A stretch of 64,000 bases of DNA. Source: Dysidea avara (lineage: Eukaryota > Porifera > Demospongiae > Dictyoceratida > Dysideidae). The notes beneath the pieces were generated by a model. The model did not search any database. It was not told the DNA's origin and saw only the letters and a list, made by a program, of their open reading frames with translations. Positions 26,780 to 38,560 of this stretch are shown here, piece after piece. A program made the translations under genes and the position numbers. The DNA lies in contig NC_089281.1 of assembly GCF_963678975.1 (NCBI RefSeq), positions 25,524,765-25,588,764 of the forward strand, in the 5' to 3' direction. How positions within the stretch are numbered: the stretch's first letter is position 1; every line of letters begins with the position of its first letter.

Positions 26780-27870
26780 GCATGAGTAACTGTCAAATAG
26801 GAACACCCTATTCAAGTACACTTGTATACCACTAAGAGTAACAATGTTTAGGGTACTCTTGATACCACTGAAAATGCTCTCAGATCTATATAAAAGCATT
26901 CAAATTTGAAAAGTTTCTTATGGGGATATTCCATCCAATCACCTACTGTAATATTGGCATGCTTTGCATGCTACACTAAGTAAGGTACAGTTAAATATAT
27001 ACTTTCTAAATGAAAGCTGCCCCATATACATATATATATGCATGACTTTCCCCCTTCCCCCAAGGACCATGCTTATTGGAGTAGTTTTCTTTGTCCCTGT
27101 ACTGTGACAGGGCTAAATGACATGTGTGCACATAATTGATTTATATACACTTATAGGTGTTAAACCCACTATTCCCCTACTAACTAAATTACTGAGACTC
27201 GTGAGTATATAAAGGCCTGTGCAGGTTGCCAATTAGAGAATGATGTTGTCACTCATGTTGTCATGCAAGCCAGTGGAGCTGGGACCACCTATGGCAGAGG
27301 GGACTATTCACAAGGCCATAAGTGGTCTGGGGAACCAGTTGTGGCACTTTAAATGGTCCGGAGGAACCATCTATGACAGCTATAAGTGTAAAATGGGATG
27401 GATTTTGGGAGGAACAGTTGCAGTACAACAGATCATGCTTCCTTCCTCATTTTTGTTGGCATTCCTTAGTGCTGATTAACGATTTGTGTTTATATTTTAC
27501 TATGCCAACTTATAGCCATAGTGTGTTTTTTACAGCTGAACAGTATTATGTACCAATGCTCAAAAGTTTCTAGTGGTGGCTTAACCAGTTTAATTTTTTA
27601 CATATGTTTATTTGAAATGATTAATAATTATTAAATTCAACACATTCGGCAAGGCTGTTCTTCCATGTGAGAGTGTACAACATACAACACAATAAAATTA
27701 AAACAACAATAGATACTACAACATATAATTTACAGTAACATGCACACAATAACAACAATAACAAGATACTTGGTACAACCAAAAATGTAACCAGAATACA
27801 AATATAGAGTGGACATATGTTCATGCAGGAAGTTGATTCCACTATGCTCCCTGTAGTGAAAAAAGGTTTG
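26780..27870. other. Intergenic, nothing recognised
   Basis: One 79-codon frame at 27240-27479 has internal duplication (ggaaccagttgtgg, ggaaccatctatga) but no recognisable domain. No other signal seen. Confidence 0.4.
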
Positions 27871-27872
27871 TG

Positions 27873-28109
27873 TTTGCGATAGACAATAGCAACTGATGAG
27901 TGATGACATTACTGAGCAAATGTAGAAGTACACTAGTATTTCAAGGACCAAACAGTACGGGAGGATCCAGTGAACTAAAGGTTCATATTAAAACTTTAAC
28001 AGGAAGCTCATGCTGTTCAACAGGCAGACACATCATCAAATTTTCTTATCTTTACCATATGTACCGATCAATTATGCTGATGTTGAAGACAATGAAGGAA
28101 GAGACTATC
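27873..28109 (+). repeat. 237-bp direct repeat, copy 1
   Basis: Matches 28993-29229 at equal length with one difference that I can see (tttcaagg against tttcgagg). Confidence 0.95.
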
Positions 28110-28234
28110 TTTGAAATAACAGGACTGGCAATAATGACACTAATCATGAATTGGTCAAAAGCTGTAAAAGAGCACTTGGCATATTCAGGGCCCATCTTGG
28201 GCATGCGTAGGTGCTAATATGTACATAGCTAAAA

Positions 28235-28336
28235 ACATGGAATGGACTACCACTAGACATAGCCATCAAACAACCAGCTATTGACAGTTTCAAACCAGCA
28301 ATCATTACACAATCACAACTAGTGAACATTAGCTAA
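28235..28336 (+). pseudogene. LINE reverse-transcriptase C-terminal remnant
   Basis: Frame reading WNGLPLDIAIKQPAIDSFKP ending in TAA, like the WN.LP.....SL..FK end of jockey/CR1-type LINE ORF2. Only the last ~32 codons are clear. Confidence 0.55.
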
Positions 28337-28609
28337 TCCAATATCAATACACCTGAAACCAGCCGGCCAGTCTTCTTACACTGAAACTGCGCATGCAGAT
28401 ATGTGAGAAGAGTTCCTTCTTAATTACTATGTCCCATGAAACAACTACATAAGTTGACATGGAAAACGTTCCAGCTAAGGCCGGCTCATTCTAGCTTTGT
28501 CAACAACACTACCGTACCGCCCTCCACATCAAAGAATTCGCGGTGAGACTACAGGGACTAACGAGGGGACTAACCCCTCGAGCACACCTGCATTATAATT
28601 TTCATATCA

Positions 28610-28684
28610 GAGTTGAATATTGGTTACTGAGTGGTTACAACCTGAATACTGCACAGAGCGCCACCCAGTAACCAATATTCAACT
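28610..28684. repeat. Short inverted repeat
   Basis: gagttgaatattggttactg pairs with cagtaaccaatattcaactc around a 30-bp loop. Confidence 0.9.
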
Positions 28685-28992
28685 CAGGCGAACACACGCG
28701 GTGACGACACAACTATTATATAAACAACATAATTACCTTGAACTGATCTTTCAGCTGCCATAGTTGTGATGAATAATATAAGTGGTTACATGCAGTAAGT
28801 AACATATAGTAGCTACCACAAACAAGCCTCGGTATGCCGGAACCTCAGACTTCCTAGGTTTGTACCACGTGATCAGGTTCTGGTGCGGCCGCCTCTTAAT
28901 TTCTAATCGAAGGGGCGGCCGCTATACTAATTTTTACAAAAACTTGGAGTGGGACGAGAGTGGGACCTCATCATGAGTATATATAGTATATA

Positions 28993-29229
28993 TTTGCGAT
29001 AGACAATAGCAACTGATGAGTGATGACATTACTGAGCAAATGTAGAAGTACACTAGTATTTCGAGGACCAAACAGTACGGGAGGATCCAGTGAACTAAAG
29101 GTTCATATTAAAACTTTAACAGGAAGCTCATGCTGTTCAACAGGCAGACACATCATCAAATTTTCTTATCTTTACCATATGTACCGATCAATTATGCTGA
29201 TGTTGAAGACAATGAAGGAAGAGACTATC
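28993..29229 (+). repeat. 237-bp direct repeat, copy 2
   Basis: Copy of 27873-28109. It is immediately followed by a GC-rich hairpin, cagccggcc-ttc-ggccggctg (29230-29250). Confidence 0.95.
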
Positions 29230-29457
29230 ACAGCCGGCCTTCGGCCGGCTGTGGGCGCGCGCCTGGTTTAATAGTACCTCTTTTAGTGTTCTGCCTAGAG
29301 CATTAGGCTCTAGGGATTCTGTTTGATATGCATATAGAAGTGCATATTGAAAGGTGGCCCATGTAGCTATCACGCTGAGACACTCAATGCAATAATGTGC
29401 TAGTCTATTGCTAGAAGAGCTGTGCACACAGTCTGCCAGCTACCCTGCACTCCAGTG

Positions 29458-29627
29458 ACTCTACACCTCACCCTTTTCTGTTACACCTTTTCAGTCAGTC
29501 AGTAAGTCAAGTCATGATCATTAGGTCCAAGTCCCTGAAATTAGGTTAGGTAATCCTAAGGCTGCAGCACATTTTGCTGTCAGACCTTCAGTGCTGGTCA
29601 CTGTAAAGTGCTAATAATAAATACTTT
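29458..29627 (+). repeat. SINE-like element, 5'-truncated
   Basis: Lacks the tRNA-like head. The body matches 29636-29905 from ttttctgttacacc through ctgctggtcactgtaaag to the taataataaata tail. Confidence 0.75.
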
Positions 29628-29635
29628 AGGTTTAA

Positions 29636-29905
29636 GGAAGAAAATCCATCCCTCCTGGAGGAAGACTGAGTGTGGCCCTGACTAGACATTGGGTGACCTG
29701 CAGTTCGAATCATGGGGCTGGAGGGATTTTTTTCCTTACTTTGGCCCCTTTTCTGTTACACCATTTCAGTCAGTCAGTAAGTCAAGTCATTAGGTCTAAG
29801 TCCCTGAAATTAGGTTAGGTAATCCTAAGGCTGCAGCACATGTTGCTGTCAGACCTTCAGTGCTGGTCACTGTAAAGTGCTAATAATAAATATAAAAATA
29901 ATATA
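29636..29905 (+). repeat. tRNA-derived SINE-like element, full copy
   Basis: The head has A-box-like tgtggccctgactagacat and B-box-like gcagttcgaatcatggg. The body (taggttaggtaatcctaagg, tcagtgctggtcactgtaaa) and an A/T-rich taataataaata tail follow. Related copies are at 29458, 39524 (minus), 57105, 59568 and 60223. Confidence 0.75.
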
Positions 29906-30172
29906 CGTATGTAAGGGGGCATAGGAAAAGGGCAGTTAGACATGGAATTTAAGTCATGCTATCCGCGGCAAAGAATCCACAATTTGCTAGCTATTCATAG
30001 TTCAAATTTCAAGTCAATACTCAATTGTTCCATAAAGTTATGAATTTAAATACAAGTGTAATTTCCTAATGTACGTAATTTACTATAATTACCTAACAAT
30101 AAACAGAAATTTACTGACTTTTACTCATAACTTTAAAAAGTCTCTATATGCAGTAGGGATGCCACAATAGTC

Positions 30173-30252
30173 GTGACATACGACATGTCATGATATAAAG
30201 CTCCATATGACATAGGCTTCTTTATGTCATGACCAAGGTCGTGACATAAATA
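30173..30252. repeat. Cluster of gtcatgac/gtcgtgac motifs
   Basis: Five short, partly palindromic variants of tatgtcatgac in both orientations within 80 bp. Origin unknown. Confidence 0.5.
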
Positions 30253-30399
30253 TCTCCTTATAATGCACACTTTTCCATTCATTTTGATCAAATTTAATGC
30301 AATATAGCTATATGAGAAAAATTGACAAATAATAAGTATGAGCAATGTTGGTTGTTCTCTATTGTTACTGATTGCATTAGGTTAAGCTACCAACATCAC

Positions 30400-30810
30400 A
30401 GCAGGAGAAGGGTGGCAAGGGGGCTGTAGGCTGTAGCCCCTGTCAAAGAGATTATGGAGGGGCTTAGCCCCCAGATACAACATCATGGGGTAAACTATTC
30501 CAATCATTTATTATCCTTTGAGAAAAACTAAATTTCCTTGTATTGGTACTAAATTTTTATATAAAGTTTTAACCCATTGACCTTAAATTCTTTTTAAAAA
30601 ACTCTTGCCCAAATTGAACAACTCTTGATCCCCTCTTGTTGATTCTCTTTTCACTCTTTTCATCTTTTCATTGCTCATGTATACTTTAGATGCAGCTGAA
30701 CCTGTACTGTAGCTCTACTGTAGCTCTACTATCTTTAATTTCTAGCTAGCACATAGTTAAATTTTGGAGGGCGTGCTTCAGCCCCCCATGCACCCCCTAT
30801 ATATCTGCCC
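30400..30810. repeat. Dispersed repeat with G/C-rich ends
   Basis: One end is gggtggcaagggggctgtag; the other is gccccccatgcaccccct followed by atatctgccc. Similar end sequences occur at 15000, 39425 and 40738, suggesting one element family. Confidence 0.45.
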
Positions 30811-30832
30811 TTGTTTAGAGATGACAACCATA

Positions 30833-30974
30833 CGCTGTAAAAAATGAAGTGTGTCTGCATGATGCACCAAAAATGTTGCAATACATACCATATGGAAAAG
30901 TGTGTCTATTGTGACATTTTTTGGTGCGTCGGACACACTTTAGTGTGTCTGGCACACTTCATTTTTTTACAGTG
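30833..30974. mobile_element. Short MITE with TA target site
   Basis: 142 bp with inverted ends cgctgtaaaaaatgaagtgt and its near-complement acacttcatttttttacagtg, flanked by TA on both sides. The size and TA duplication suggest a Tc1/mariner-type derivative. Confidence 0.75.
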
Positions 30975-31015
30975 TATGCACTTAAACACAAGTGTTGTAT
31001 CATAGAGGAGAAATT

Positions 31016-31476
31016 TATCTACTGAGAAGTTCACCAACAGCCTATCTAGTAACAATATTAATAACTGCAAAGAGGATACTATGACTAATGCTGGAGTAAA
31101 TCTTTGTATCAACTGCAAATAAAAGATTTCTTTTCTTCATCAATGATGAAAATTGTTAATAAAGATGGCAAAGAAAAGAGGACCCAAACACAGCAGATCC
31201 CTCCACATGCACTCAACACTTTGCTCCAACCAGAAAAAAATGAACCATTCACAGAAATTCTTTGCTTGCAGCCTTGCGTCCTCTCAAATAGTCTGATTAC
31301 AAGTATTATATAGGTATATACAATTATACATATACAGCTTTTGTAGTTATATGAACAGTAATTGTTATAATTTATTATGTTTGTTACTGACATAACAATT
31401 CACCAACATTGCATGCAACCCACCTACTACTGTTAGTAGTAGATGGGCTGCACGTTGGTGAACTTCTCAGTAGATA
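31016..31476. repeat. Element bounded by 23-bp inverted repeats
   Basis: tatctactgagaagttcacc (31016) and its exact complement ggtgaacttctcagtagata (31457) bound 460 bp. A second hairpin (31391-31462) lies at the right end. Confidence 0.7.
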
Positions 31477-31975
31477 TTCTTTCCATATAGCTAGTCACCT
31501 CTAGGTCTAGGATTTTTTTCTGCATTCTTCAAGTTTGAGTTACTGTACATGTTTCTGACTCCCTGTATTTACTGGCTTTAAGCCTTCTCGCAGGTTCCTA
31601 GTGGGATAGCATTTAATACAGATGAGACTGAATTCTCTTACATGCGATGACTGTTCTATTAGAGTATTTGACTGCATGCATGAGTATCTCGATCTGATAT
31701 GAAATTTTGTTTGTATTTGGCACGCGATCCTATTCCCCACCTCTTGAATCAGCCACTGATCTGAGCGCCGCACTGATCTGATCATTGTTGGTGTGAGCAT
31801 AGTTACAGGCTTGACTGACCCAGGAAACTACTTGGGTTTAACTGCTATAATTATCAATGGTGTGGCCGTAATTATAGGCAGGAGCTGTTCGGCACGAATT
31901 AATGATGTCGTTACTACATTACTGATGACGTGACATTGTAGTATCTCAGGTGGCCCCTGCAGCAGCAGCAGCAGC

Positions 31976-31999
31976 AAAAAAAAAAAAAAAAAAAAAAAA
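31976..31999. repeat. A24 tract after five CAG units
   Basis: A (cag)n stretch runs straight into 24 adenines, upstream of the zinc-finger gene promoter region. Confidence 0.95.
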
Positions 32000-32046
32000 G
32001 TTGGGCGCACTGCGGCTTATTATGTTAGCAGGCGGGCGGCGTCAGA

Positions 32047-32055
32047 TATATATAG
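32047..32055 (+). promoter_or_regulatory. TATA-like box of zinc-finger gene 1
   Basis: tatatatag lies about 340 bp before the ATG at 32390, in a locally GC-richer stretch. Position relative to the transcript start is unknown. Confidence 0.35.
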
Positions 32056-32389
32056 TCGAGGCACTGACATGCACTGCACTCGACTGCATTGTGTGATCAA
32101 GACTCAAGAGACTGTGTGTGGTCAAGAGGCAGAAGAAAAGGAAACTAGTTTTATGGTAGCTAGCTACTAAAAACATAACTGAGGGAAAAGACTATAGCTA
32201 TCTAGTAGATCACCTCTACTGGCGGATCGTAGAGTAGATATACCTAGCCGGCTGGACTATAGTGACTCAGAAAAGCTATAGACTATACTGAGCTGTTGGA
32301 GATCAGTAGCTATTCAGGCAGTGGGGTCAGTATTGTGCGAGGTATTGTGAAAAAGACACCAGTTGTGATATCAAGAAATTAATACAAAT

Positions 32390-33160
32390 ATGGCATATGC
32401 CGCCTGGGCCTCACCATACATTTTCGTAACTTATCCTGTAAGGGTTGATGGATCTCAGGCTCGTCGATTACTTTCAAGTCCACCACCACTGTTATATGTG
32501 CCTCCTGACTCCAGCCTTGATCCTGGAGGAAGTGCCAGTGTGTCACCAGCTATTCACCCACAACAACAATCCTTCCCATCATCATTTTCATCCCCACAAG
32601 ATCACAATGTATCACAAAAGCAATACACTGGCCCAGAGGAGAAACAGACAGAAACTACTTGTGTTAATCAGGATGATGACATATGTGATAATGGATCTGC
32701 TGATTGTGGGGAGCAATTTCAACATCAGGATTCTCCAACTAGTTGCGAATTCGAAACTCCAGCTATTGCAAATGGAAGGAGTACTCATCCTATAAGTGAC
32801 AAGTCACTTGTTTCTAGTGGTTTCAAGTCTACGAGACACATGGGTGACACAACAAGCAAGAAGCATGACGTCTGTCAAAAAAGATTTTTGAAACATTCGA
32901 ATGTAACTGACCATATGAGAATCCATAGTGGGAATAAGCCATATCAGTGCAGTGTTTGCCAGAGAAAATTTGCTTGCCATACTACTCTTTTACACCACAC
33001 AAGGGTACATACAGTAGAGAAGCCATACCAGTGTAACATTTGCCAGAAAAGATTTACACGAAATTATGGTCTTATAAAACACTTGAGACAAGTGTATCAT
33101 GCAGGGAGCTACCATCAGTTGAATAACAGGTGTGAGGATTACTATCAGCTTCATGTTTAA
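32390..33160 (+). CDS. C2H2 zinc-finger protein 1
   Basis: 256 codons, single exon. The N-terminal half is disordered and Ser/Pro/Gln-rich. The C-terminal part has three C2H2 fingers with TG/VEKP-like linkers. Finger 1 (about residues 160-182) reads HDVCQKRF and lacks its first Cys, so it may not bind zinc. Finger 2 (YQCSVCQRKFACHTTLLHHT) is complete. Finger 3 (YQCNICQKRF..HLRQVYH) has an enlarged His spacing. Probably a nuclear DNA-binding protein. The N-terminus (PPPLLYVPPDS, HPQQQSFPSS, DHNVS) matches the minus-strand gene at 37658-38560, making them paralogues. ATG chosen because the shared MAY start aligns. Confidence 0.85.
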   Translation: MAYAAWASPYIFVTYPVRVDGSQARRLLSSPPPLLYVPPDSSLDPGGSASVSPAIHPQQQSFPSSFSSPQDHNVSQKQYTGPEEKQTETTCVNQDDDICDNGSADCGEQFQHQDSPTSCEFETPAIANGRSTHPISDKSLVSSGFKSTRHMGDTTSKKHDVCQKRFLKHSNVTDHMRIHSGNKPYQCSVCQRKFACHTTLLHHTRVHTVEKPYQCNICQKRFTRNYGLIKHLRQVYHAGSYHQLNNRCEDYYQLHV

Positions 33161-36100
33161 TTCTGTATTCTCCTGTCCATGTTCTGTATTCTAATACTAT
33201 TATTTTCCTTGTAGCCATATGCAATTGCTAGAATTTCTCCTATTCTGTGTGAGAATCAATTCATGCATCTGAGGTTTACTCTACATTTTAAGCTATCCCA
33301 TTTTTGTCTGGTGTAGGATGCAACTAGCTAATTGAGTTTTGGCAATGAATATCTATCAGGACCGGATATAGCAATTAAACCAATTTACTTCACAAAATAA
33401 TTCTAATGAATGTAATTTCTAATGAATGTAATTCCATGAAAAATATATTTGTTGAGTAGGGCTTCGTCTGGTTTATGAATTTTATACATGCATTCTATGG
33501 GATAGTAGAACTATAAACATGATTTCTAAAGATGGGGATCGATTTGTATATTTATTATAATAATAGGTCTGACAGGTCATGAAATGCGTCAGTAACTAAT
33601 AGTTTGTAATATGTCTACTTTACTGCATGGAGGGTGAACCTGGATAGCAGAGCCTGTACAAGGTGTTTGCCTCGGTGTTTGTTTGCATGCTGTATTCATG
33701 GGGTCAACACATACAGTGCATGATGCTACATGCATATATACAAAATTAATAGGTTCTTGTTTTAGTGTATTGATCCATTTAAATTCTAACTGTTTTGCAT
33801 ACTCTGTTACTTGTAAAAACCCTATCCCATCTATTATATATGGGAAATTATATTGTAGGGTTTCATAATGAATATGTTATACAGTTATATATACATGCTA
33901 TATGGGATAGCAATCTTTACTGTGTTGTGTTTACACAGCTCTAATGTAAAAGCATTTTGAAGTATGTAGTGATCAATGACACATGTTCACATGCAACCAT
34001 GAGAATTAACTTTAGTTATCTTGTCCATACTATAGCCATATGCATAACTATAATTATTATACTTACTATATCATATTTTCTAATTTCTCAGCGTGCACAA
34101 CAGGCCATGCAATTGCTGCCTAATTCATGGGTGTATAAGAATTATTAACATGCTACAATCAATTTGACAGCTCAAATACATACACTTATAACTCTCTCTA
34201 CAATACGACTCTATACATACATACCAATACCACATTTCACACTGACCCACGTACTCGAATCTGATGGATGCTAACATCCTTATTATCTTTTTACCAGTAT
34301 AGCTGTAGGTTTTGTTAAATTCATCTAGGACTGATTATTGATAGCTAGTGATGTGGCATCACAGCCTTACTATCCAAAACAACTTGATTATGAAGTACCC
34401 TAAAGTATAGTGGTCCAGTGTAACATGTATCGACTAGCAATTGGCTAGCTAAAATTTGACAGTAAAAGGCACTAAACAATAAAGTATGCATAAAAAACTA
34501 ACTGTGTACTTCTTGCTCCATGTATACCTACCACCCTAGTACACCCCTTGTCAAATCCTGGATCAAGCCCTGGAGATACATCACACAACTGGTCTTATTG
34601 TTGCATAACTTAACTTATAAGTAGCACATAATTATAAACTGAATGTAAGTACCTTGAAACTGTTGACATTGTAACTAAATATTTCGTGTAGATAAATTTT
34701 CGTCAAAATTGTTTTGTACTTTTGCTTGGTCTGTTTTGATCTATTAATCTGGTCAGTACACGGTGATTTTCATGAGCAGTTTATGCATGGTATGGTCCAA
34801 ATTTAAACATTACGTGAAGTGTCATGCAATACAAAGTACAACACCAGTTGCAAGTGCATTCAGTGTGAAAACTTCCATTACAGCACTATCAATGGCTGAT
34901 CCTGCATATGGGACAAATGCCACAGATTCGATTCAAGGTAGGGCAGGCTATGTACATATGGGTGCATAGCACTATTAAAGCTTTTACAGAGAAACTATAT
35001 TTTAAAAAGATGTATCAGTGAGCACAGTTATCCACACAGCCCTCTCCAACGTAACAAGGTCACTATAACTTATGATTATACAAAAGAATCTCATAAACAA
35101 TTAAAATACACATAATCACTTGTCAAAGGAGGATAGTGCCTATATTAGAATGGCTAATACTTTATTAGAGTTATACATTTTGTGTTGACTATTAGAGTAA
35201 ATGGTGCATGAAATTTTTTGTTTAGAAAATTTCATGCAACATCATAGTAATCACTTGTCAAAAGTAGAAAAAAAAGGTCTTTGAGGAGTAGCATAAAGTC
35301 AAATGGGTACATATCACAGTAGCACCTATAGTAGACTTTAGAGATTAAAGATTAAAGTTATATTTAACCATCTTATGCAACTTGTATATATCAGTGATTT
35401 CAGTCAGAACTGCTAAATTTTCAAAAGTTTTATAGCTATATATGGCTTTCCTCAGACTTCCTAGAAGGATCATGATTATTAGCATTTCAGATTATACTTT
35501 ACATGTAACCATGGTAACTCCTAGCCATGCATCTCTTCTTAGAGATCTCTCAGAATTAGACCGGGTAGCTTCCTATGCCCCTGAGAAGCAATAGTGACAT
35601 TTCAATAATGAATCTTACTGAAAAAATGAAACACACAAACTTTTCTCTTGACCACTTGCACCCCTTGTTAGCTCCTTAATCCACTCCTTTACTTTCCATA
35701 CATGGTAACTTACATTTCATGTTATGGTTGTTCTATTAGGGTATTTAAATATTTAATAATTTCAGTTCAGTTTGCCTTTCTTTGATTTGCCAGAAGGCGA
35801 GGAAGCACATGCCCCCTATGAATTCTGTGTAATCCCTTGCAGTAGACTAAGACTTGGTAACATATCAAACTAATCATATTTATGGTGTTGTCACTAGTAT
35901 ATTACTCCAAGGGACCAAATAATAGAACAAATCAAAAGGACAATAACACATGATGTATAGTTGTGCATATTGCATGCTGAGCAAACAACTTTATTTACTT
36001 TGCTCCAGTCCACCACCTTTTGGATGCAGACACATCCACAGGTAATGCTGTACATTATTAATTTTTAATTGCTCCATCATACAGTGACGATTCTGAGACT

Positions 36101-36744
36101 AATTAATTTGTGTGTGTGATTGTGTTCTAATTAATGTTACATGTATTGGTTATAGCCTTAAACAATCACAATCATACTTTTGTACTCCAGTCCTGTCCAT
36201 ATTCAATAGTCATACCATGACCACTAGCTACAACCCTAGGACTTGGCAAGTATATCAGGCAAATCCTGAGTGGCCATGGTATAAGTAATATAACTATACC
36301 ACTCAGATAATAAGTGAAGGAAGACAAACCTGCATTCACCACATTACTTTTATACAGAGGTTTGCAAACATCTATTGTGGGTTTAAATTGTGGGCACAAA
36401 AAGAAATAATTGTGAGTTTCGCTGGTTGTAGTGATACCATTTTAAAGCAAATAACCACTTTGTGGATGCCTATAAGTTGAGAATATCTGGGCCATCTTGC
36501 CATGCAGTTGAAATGTGCTGTGTACAAATACAATCCCCACATTGCAAAAACAATTATTTAGTGATGCCTAGTAACTAAACTATGCAATGTTGACTCACTC
36601 GATTATTTTCCCTTCAAAACAATGCTCAGTATAACTAAACCAACATGTTAACTTTGAACTCAACCACAATGAAAAACTTTAAGCAGCTCTATATAGATAA
36701 TCAAAGGGAACTGATTTGGTTCATGTAAATTGTTTGGTAGTAAG
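33161..36744. other. Intergenic, no gene recognised
   Basis: AT-rich. It holds two copies of the TCTATTAGAGTAT-type motif (35158, 35728) and a small hairpin at 35205-35240. Open frames here are short and without motifs. Confidence 0.45.
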
Positions 36745-37310
36745 TACTTACAAATCTCTTCTGACAGATATCACAATCATTCATATGGTTCCTCATGTGA
36801 CAAAGACAAACATTACATTATCTCTACTAGTCCACTATAATAATTATTATGAGTAACATATGTGAGTACTTATCTCTACTACTATGAGATTGTATACCCA
36901 TGAAGTCCCCAGTTCCCCAGTATGGATTTTCATGTGGATATTCAGAGTACTATACTATTAATATTTTCTGACAGTAGGGTTTTTCCCCACTATTGGTTCT
37001 CATATGGGTAATCTGATTAGCACTATGTAATTCTGCATTTCTCGCTTGTATATGTATTGTGTTCCTGAAGTTGAAATTCTTCCATACAACCATCAGACAT
37101 GATATCAGTTATTGTGTGACCATCAGTAGTTGTTGTTTGTGTTTCAAGGCCAGTGTACTGTTGTTGTGAAACCATGAGATCTGGTGGAAATGAAGATAAT
37201 GATGGGAAGGATTCCTGTTGTGTGTGAAGAAGTGATGACATACCTCCTCTAGGATCGAGGCTTGTGTAAAGAGACACATGGTGGCAGACTTTGAGAGTGA
37301 TTGATGACAC
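36745..37310 (-). pseudogene. Decayed zinc-finger paralogue
   Basis: 37310-37023 encodes 95 residues like the N-termini of the two zinc-finger genes (RGGMSSLLHTQQESFP, VSQQQYTG). Downstream on the same strand are scattered finger pieces, HMRTNSGEKPYCQK near 36990 and CDICQKRF near 36770, in broken frames. A third family member that has lost its finger array, or whose exons are not readable. Confidence 0.7.
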
Positions 37311-37657
37311 CCACTATAACTACCTACTCTATAAACAAGGCTATTATGTTGCCTTTGAGCAGTGCTTAAAAATCATCTATTATGCTCATGAGGGAATTTG
37401 TTCAGTTTCAGTAAATCATTCACACTTGTCACTATAGACTATTATACTCTAATAGAACAAACTACTCTAAAGGATACTATTATATACATACTCACAACTA
37501 TAACTTTCAACAATAACTTCTGTTAATAAACTGAAATACCTTTGTTCATGAAATAACTAGTCTAGGTTACATGCAATAAAATACACAAATGAAAGAGTTA
37601 CAACATGATGAGAATATGCAATTGTAATCCACAAGTCCTCATCCTATGTGGAGGATA

Positions 37658-38560
37658 TCAGTTGTTGTTGTTACTGTCAACCGTCACAAGGTGTGTATGG
37701 TGTGAAGTCTGAGTAGATATTTTATCACATTTCCTAATATGTGTTCCCATGTGACGTGTCAGAGAAGAAACTCGTACAAATCTTTTCTGGCAGATATCAC
37801 ACTCATATGGCTTTTCTCCAGTATGGATGCTACTGTGGTGTGTAAGAGAAGACTGTTGTGAAAATGTTTTCTGACAAACATTGCATTTGAATGGTTTTTC
37901 TCCTGTATGTGTTCTCATGTGATGTGTTAGTGAAGAAATCTGGGCAAATCTTTTCTGGCAGACATCACATTGATATGGTCTCTCTCCAGTATGAGTCCTT
38001 GTGTGCTCTGTTAAGTTGGAAGCTGTTGCAAATGTTTTCTGACAGACACTGCATTGGTATGGTTTCTCTCCTGTATGGCCTCTCATGTGGACTTTTAAGT
38101 CGTTGGATCTTGTAAATCTTTTCTGACAGACATCACATTGGTGTGGCTTCTCTCCTGTATGGGTCACCATGTGCCTCTTTAAGTTAGAATAAGATCTCAT
38201 TGACTTGCCACATATTCGACAGTTTATATTTCTCATTCTGACAAGGGGAGCCGCATTAACACTATCCTGATTATCAATCATAACACAACTACCAAATGTA
38301 TTATTAGTTACTGTGTGGTCTGCTTGTGTTTCCTCCTCTAGCTGCTGTTGCGATACATTGTGATCTGGTGGGGATGAAGGTGATGGTGGGAAGGATTGTT
38401 GTTGTGGGTGAATAAGAGATGACATACCTCCTCTGGGAGGACGAAAGTTTGTGTCAGGATGTACATACATCAATGGTGGTGGACTAGGAAGTGTTTGGGG
38501 GGCACACATCACAATAGTAAGTCTCACAAGACAAGATGTGTTGTAGTATACATAGGCCAT
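37658..38560 (-). CDS. C2H2 zinc-finger protein 2 (six fingers)
   Basis: 300 codons, single exon, ATG 38560. Residues 1-105 are Pro/Ser/Gln-rich (PSPPPLMYVHPD, HPQQQSFPPSPSSPPDHNVS). Six consecutive C2H2 fingers follow, about residues 113-280, joined by TGEKP/TGERP linkers: CRICGK.., CDVCQKRFTRS, CSVCQKTFATA, CDVCQKRFAQI, CNVCQKTFSQQ and CDICQKRFVRV. All Cys and His are present; the first finger has Met where the core Phe is usual. Likely a nuclear sequence-specific DNA-binding protein. Paralogue of the plus-strand gene at 32390; the two genes run toward each other, with a decayed relative between. Confidence 0.92.
   Translation of the reverse strand: MAYVYYNTSCLVRLTIVMCAPQTLPSPPPLMYVHPDTNFRPPRGGMSSLIHPQQQSFPPSPSSPPDHNVSQQQLEEETQADHTVTNNTFGSCVMIDNQDSVNAAPLVRMRNINCRICGKSMRSYSNLKRHMVTHTGEKPHQCDVCQKRFTRSNDLKVHMRGHTGEKPYQCSVCQKTFATASNLTEHTRTHTGERPYQCDVCQKRFAQISSLTHHMRTHTGEKPFKCNVCQKTFSQQSSLTHHSSIHTGEKPYECDICQKRFVRVSSLTRHMGTHIRKCDKISTQTSHHTHLVTVDSNNNN

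Noticed and set aside
29660..29720. tRNA gene
   Set aside because: A- and B-box-like sequences are present but the cloverleaf is not intact; it is the head of a SINE-like element.
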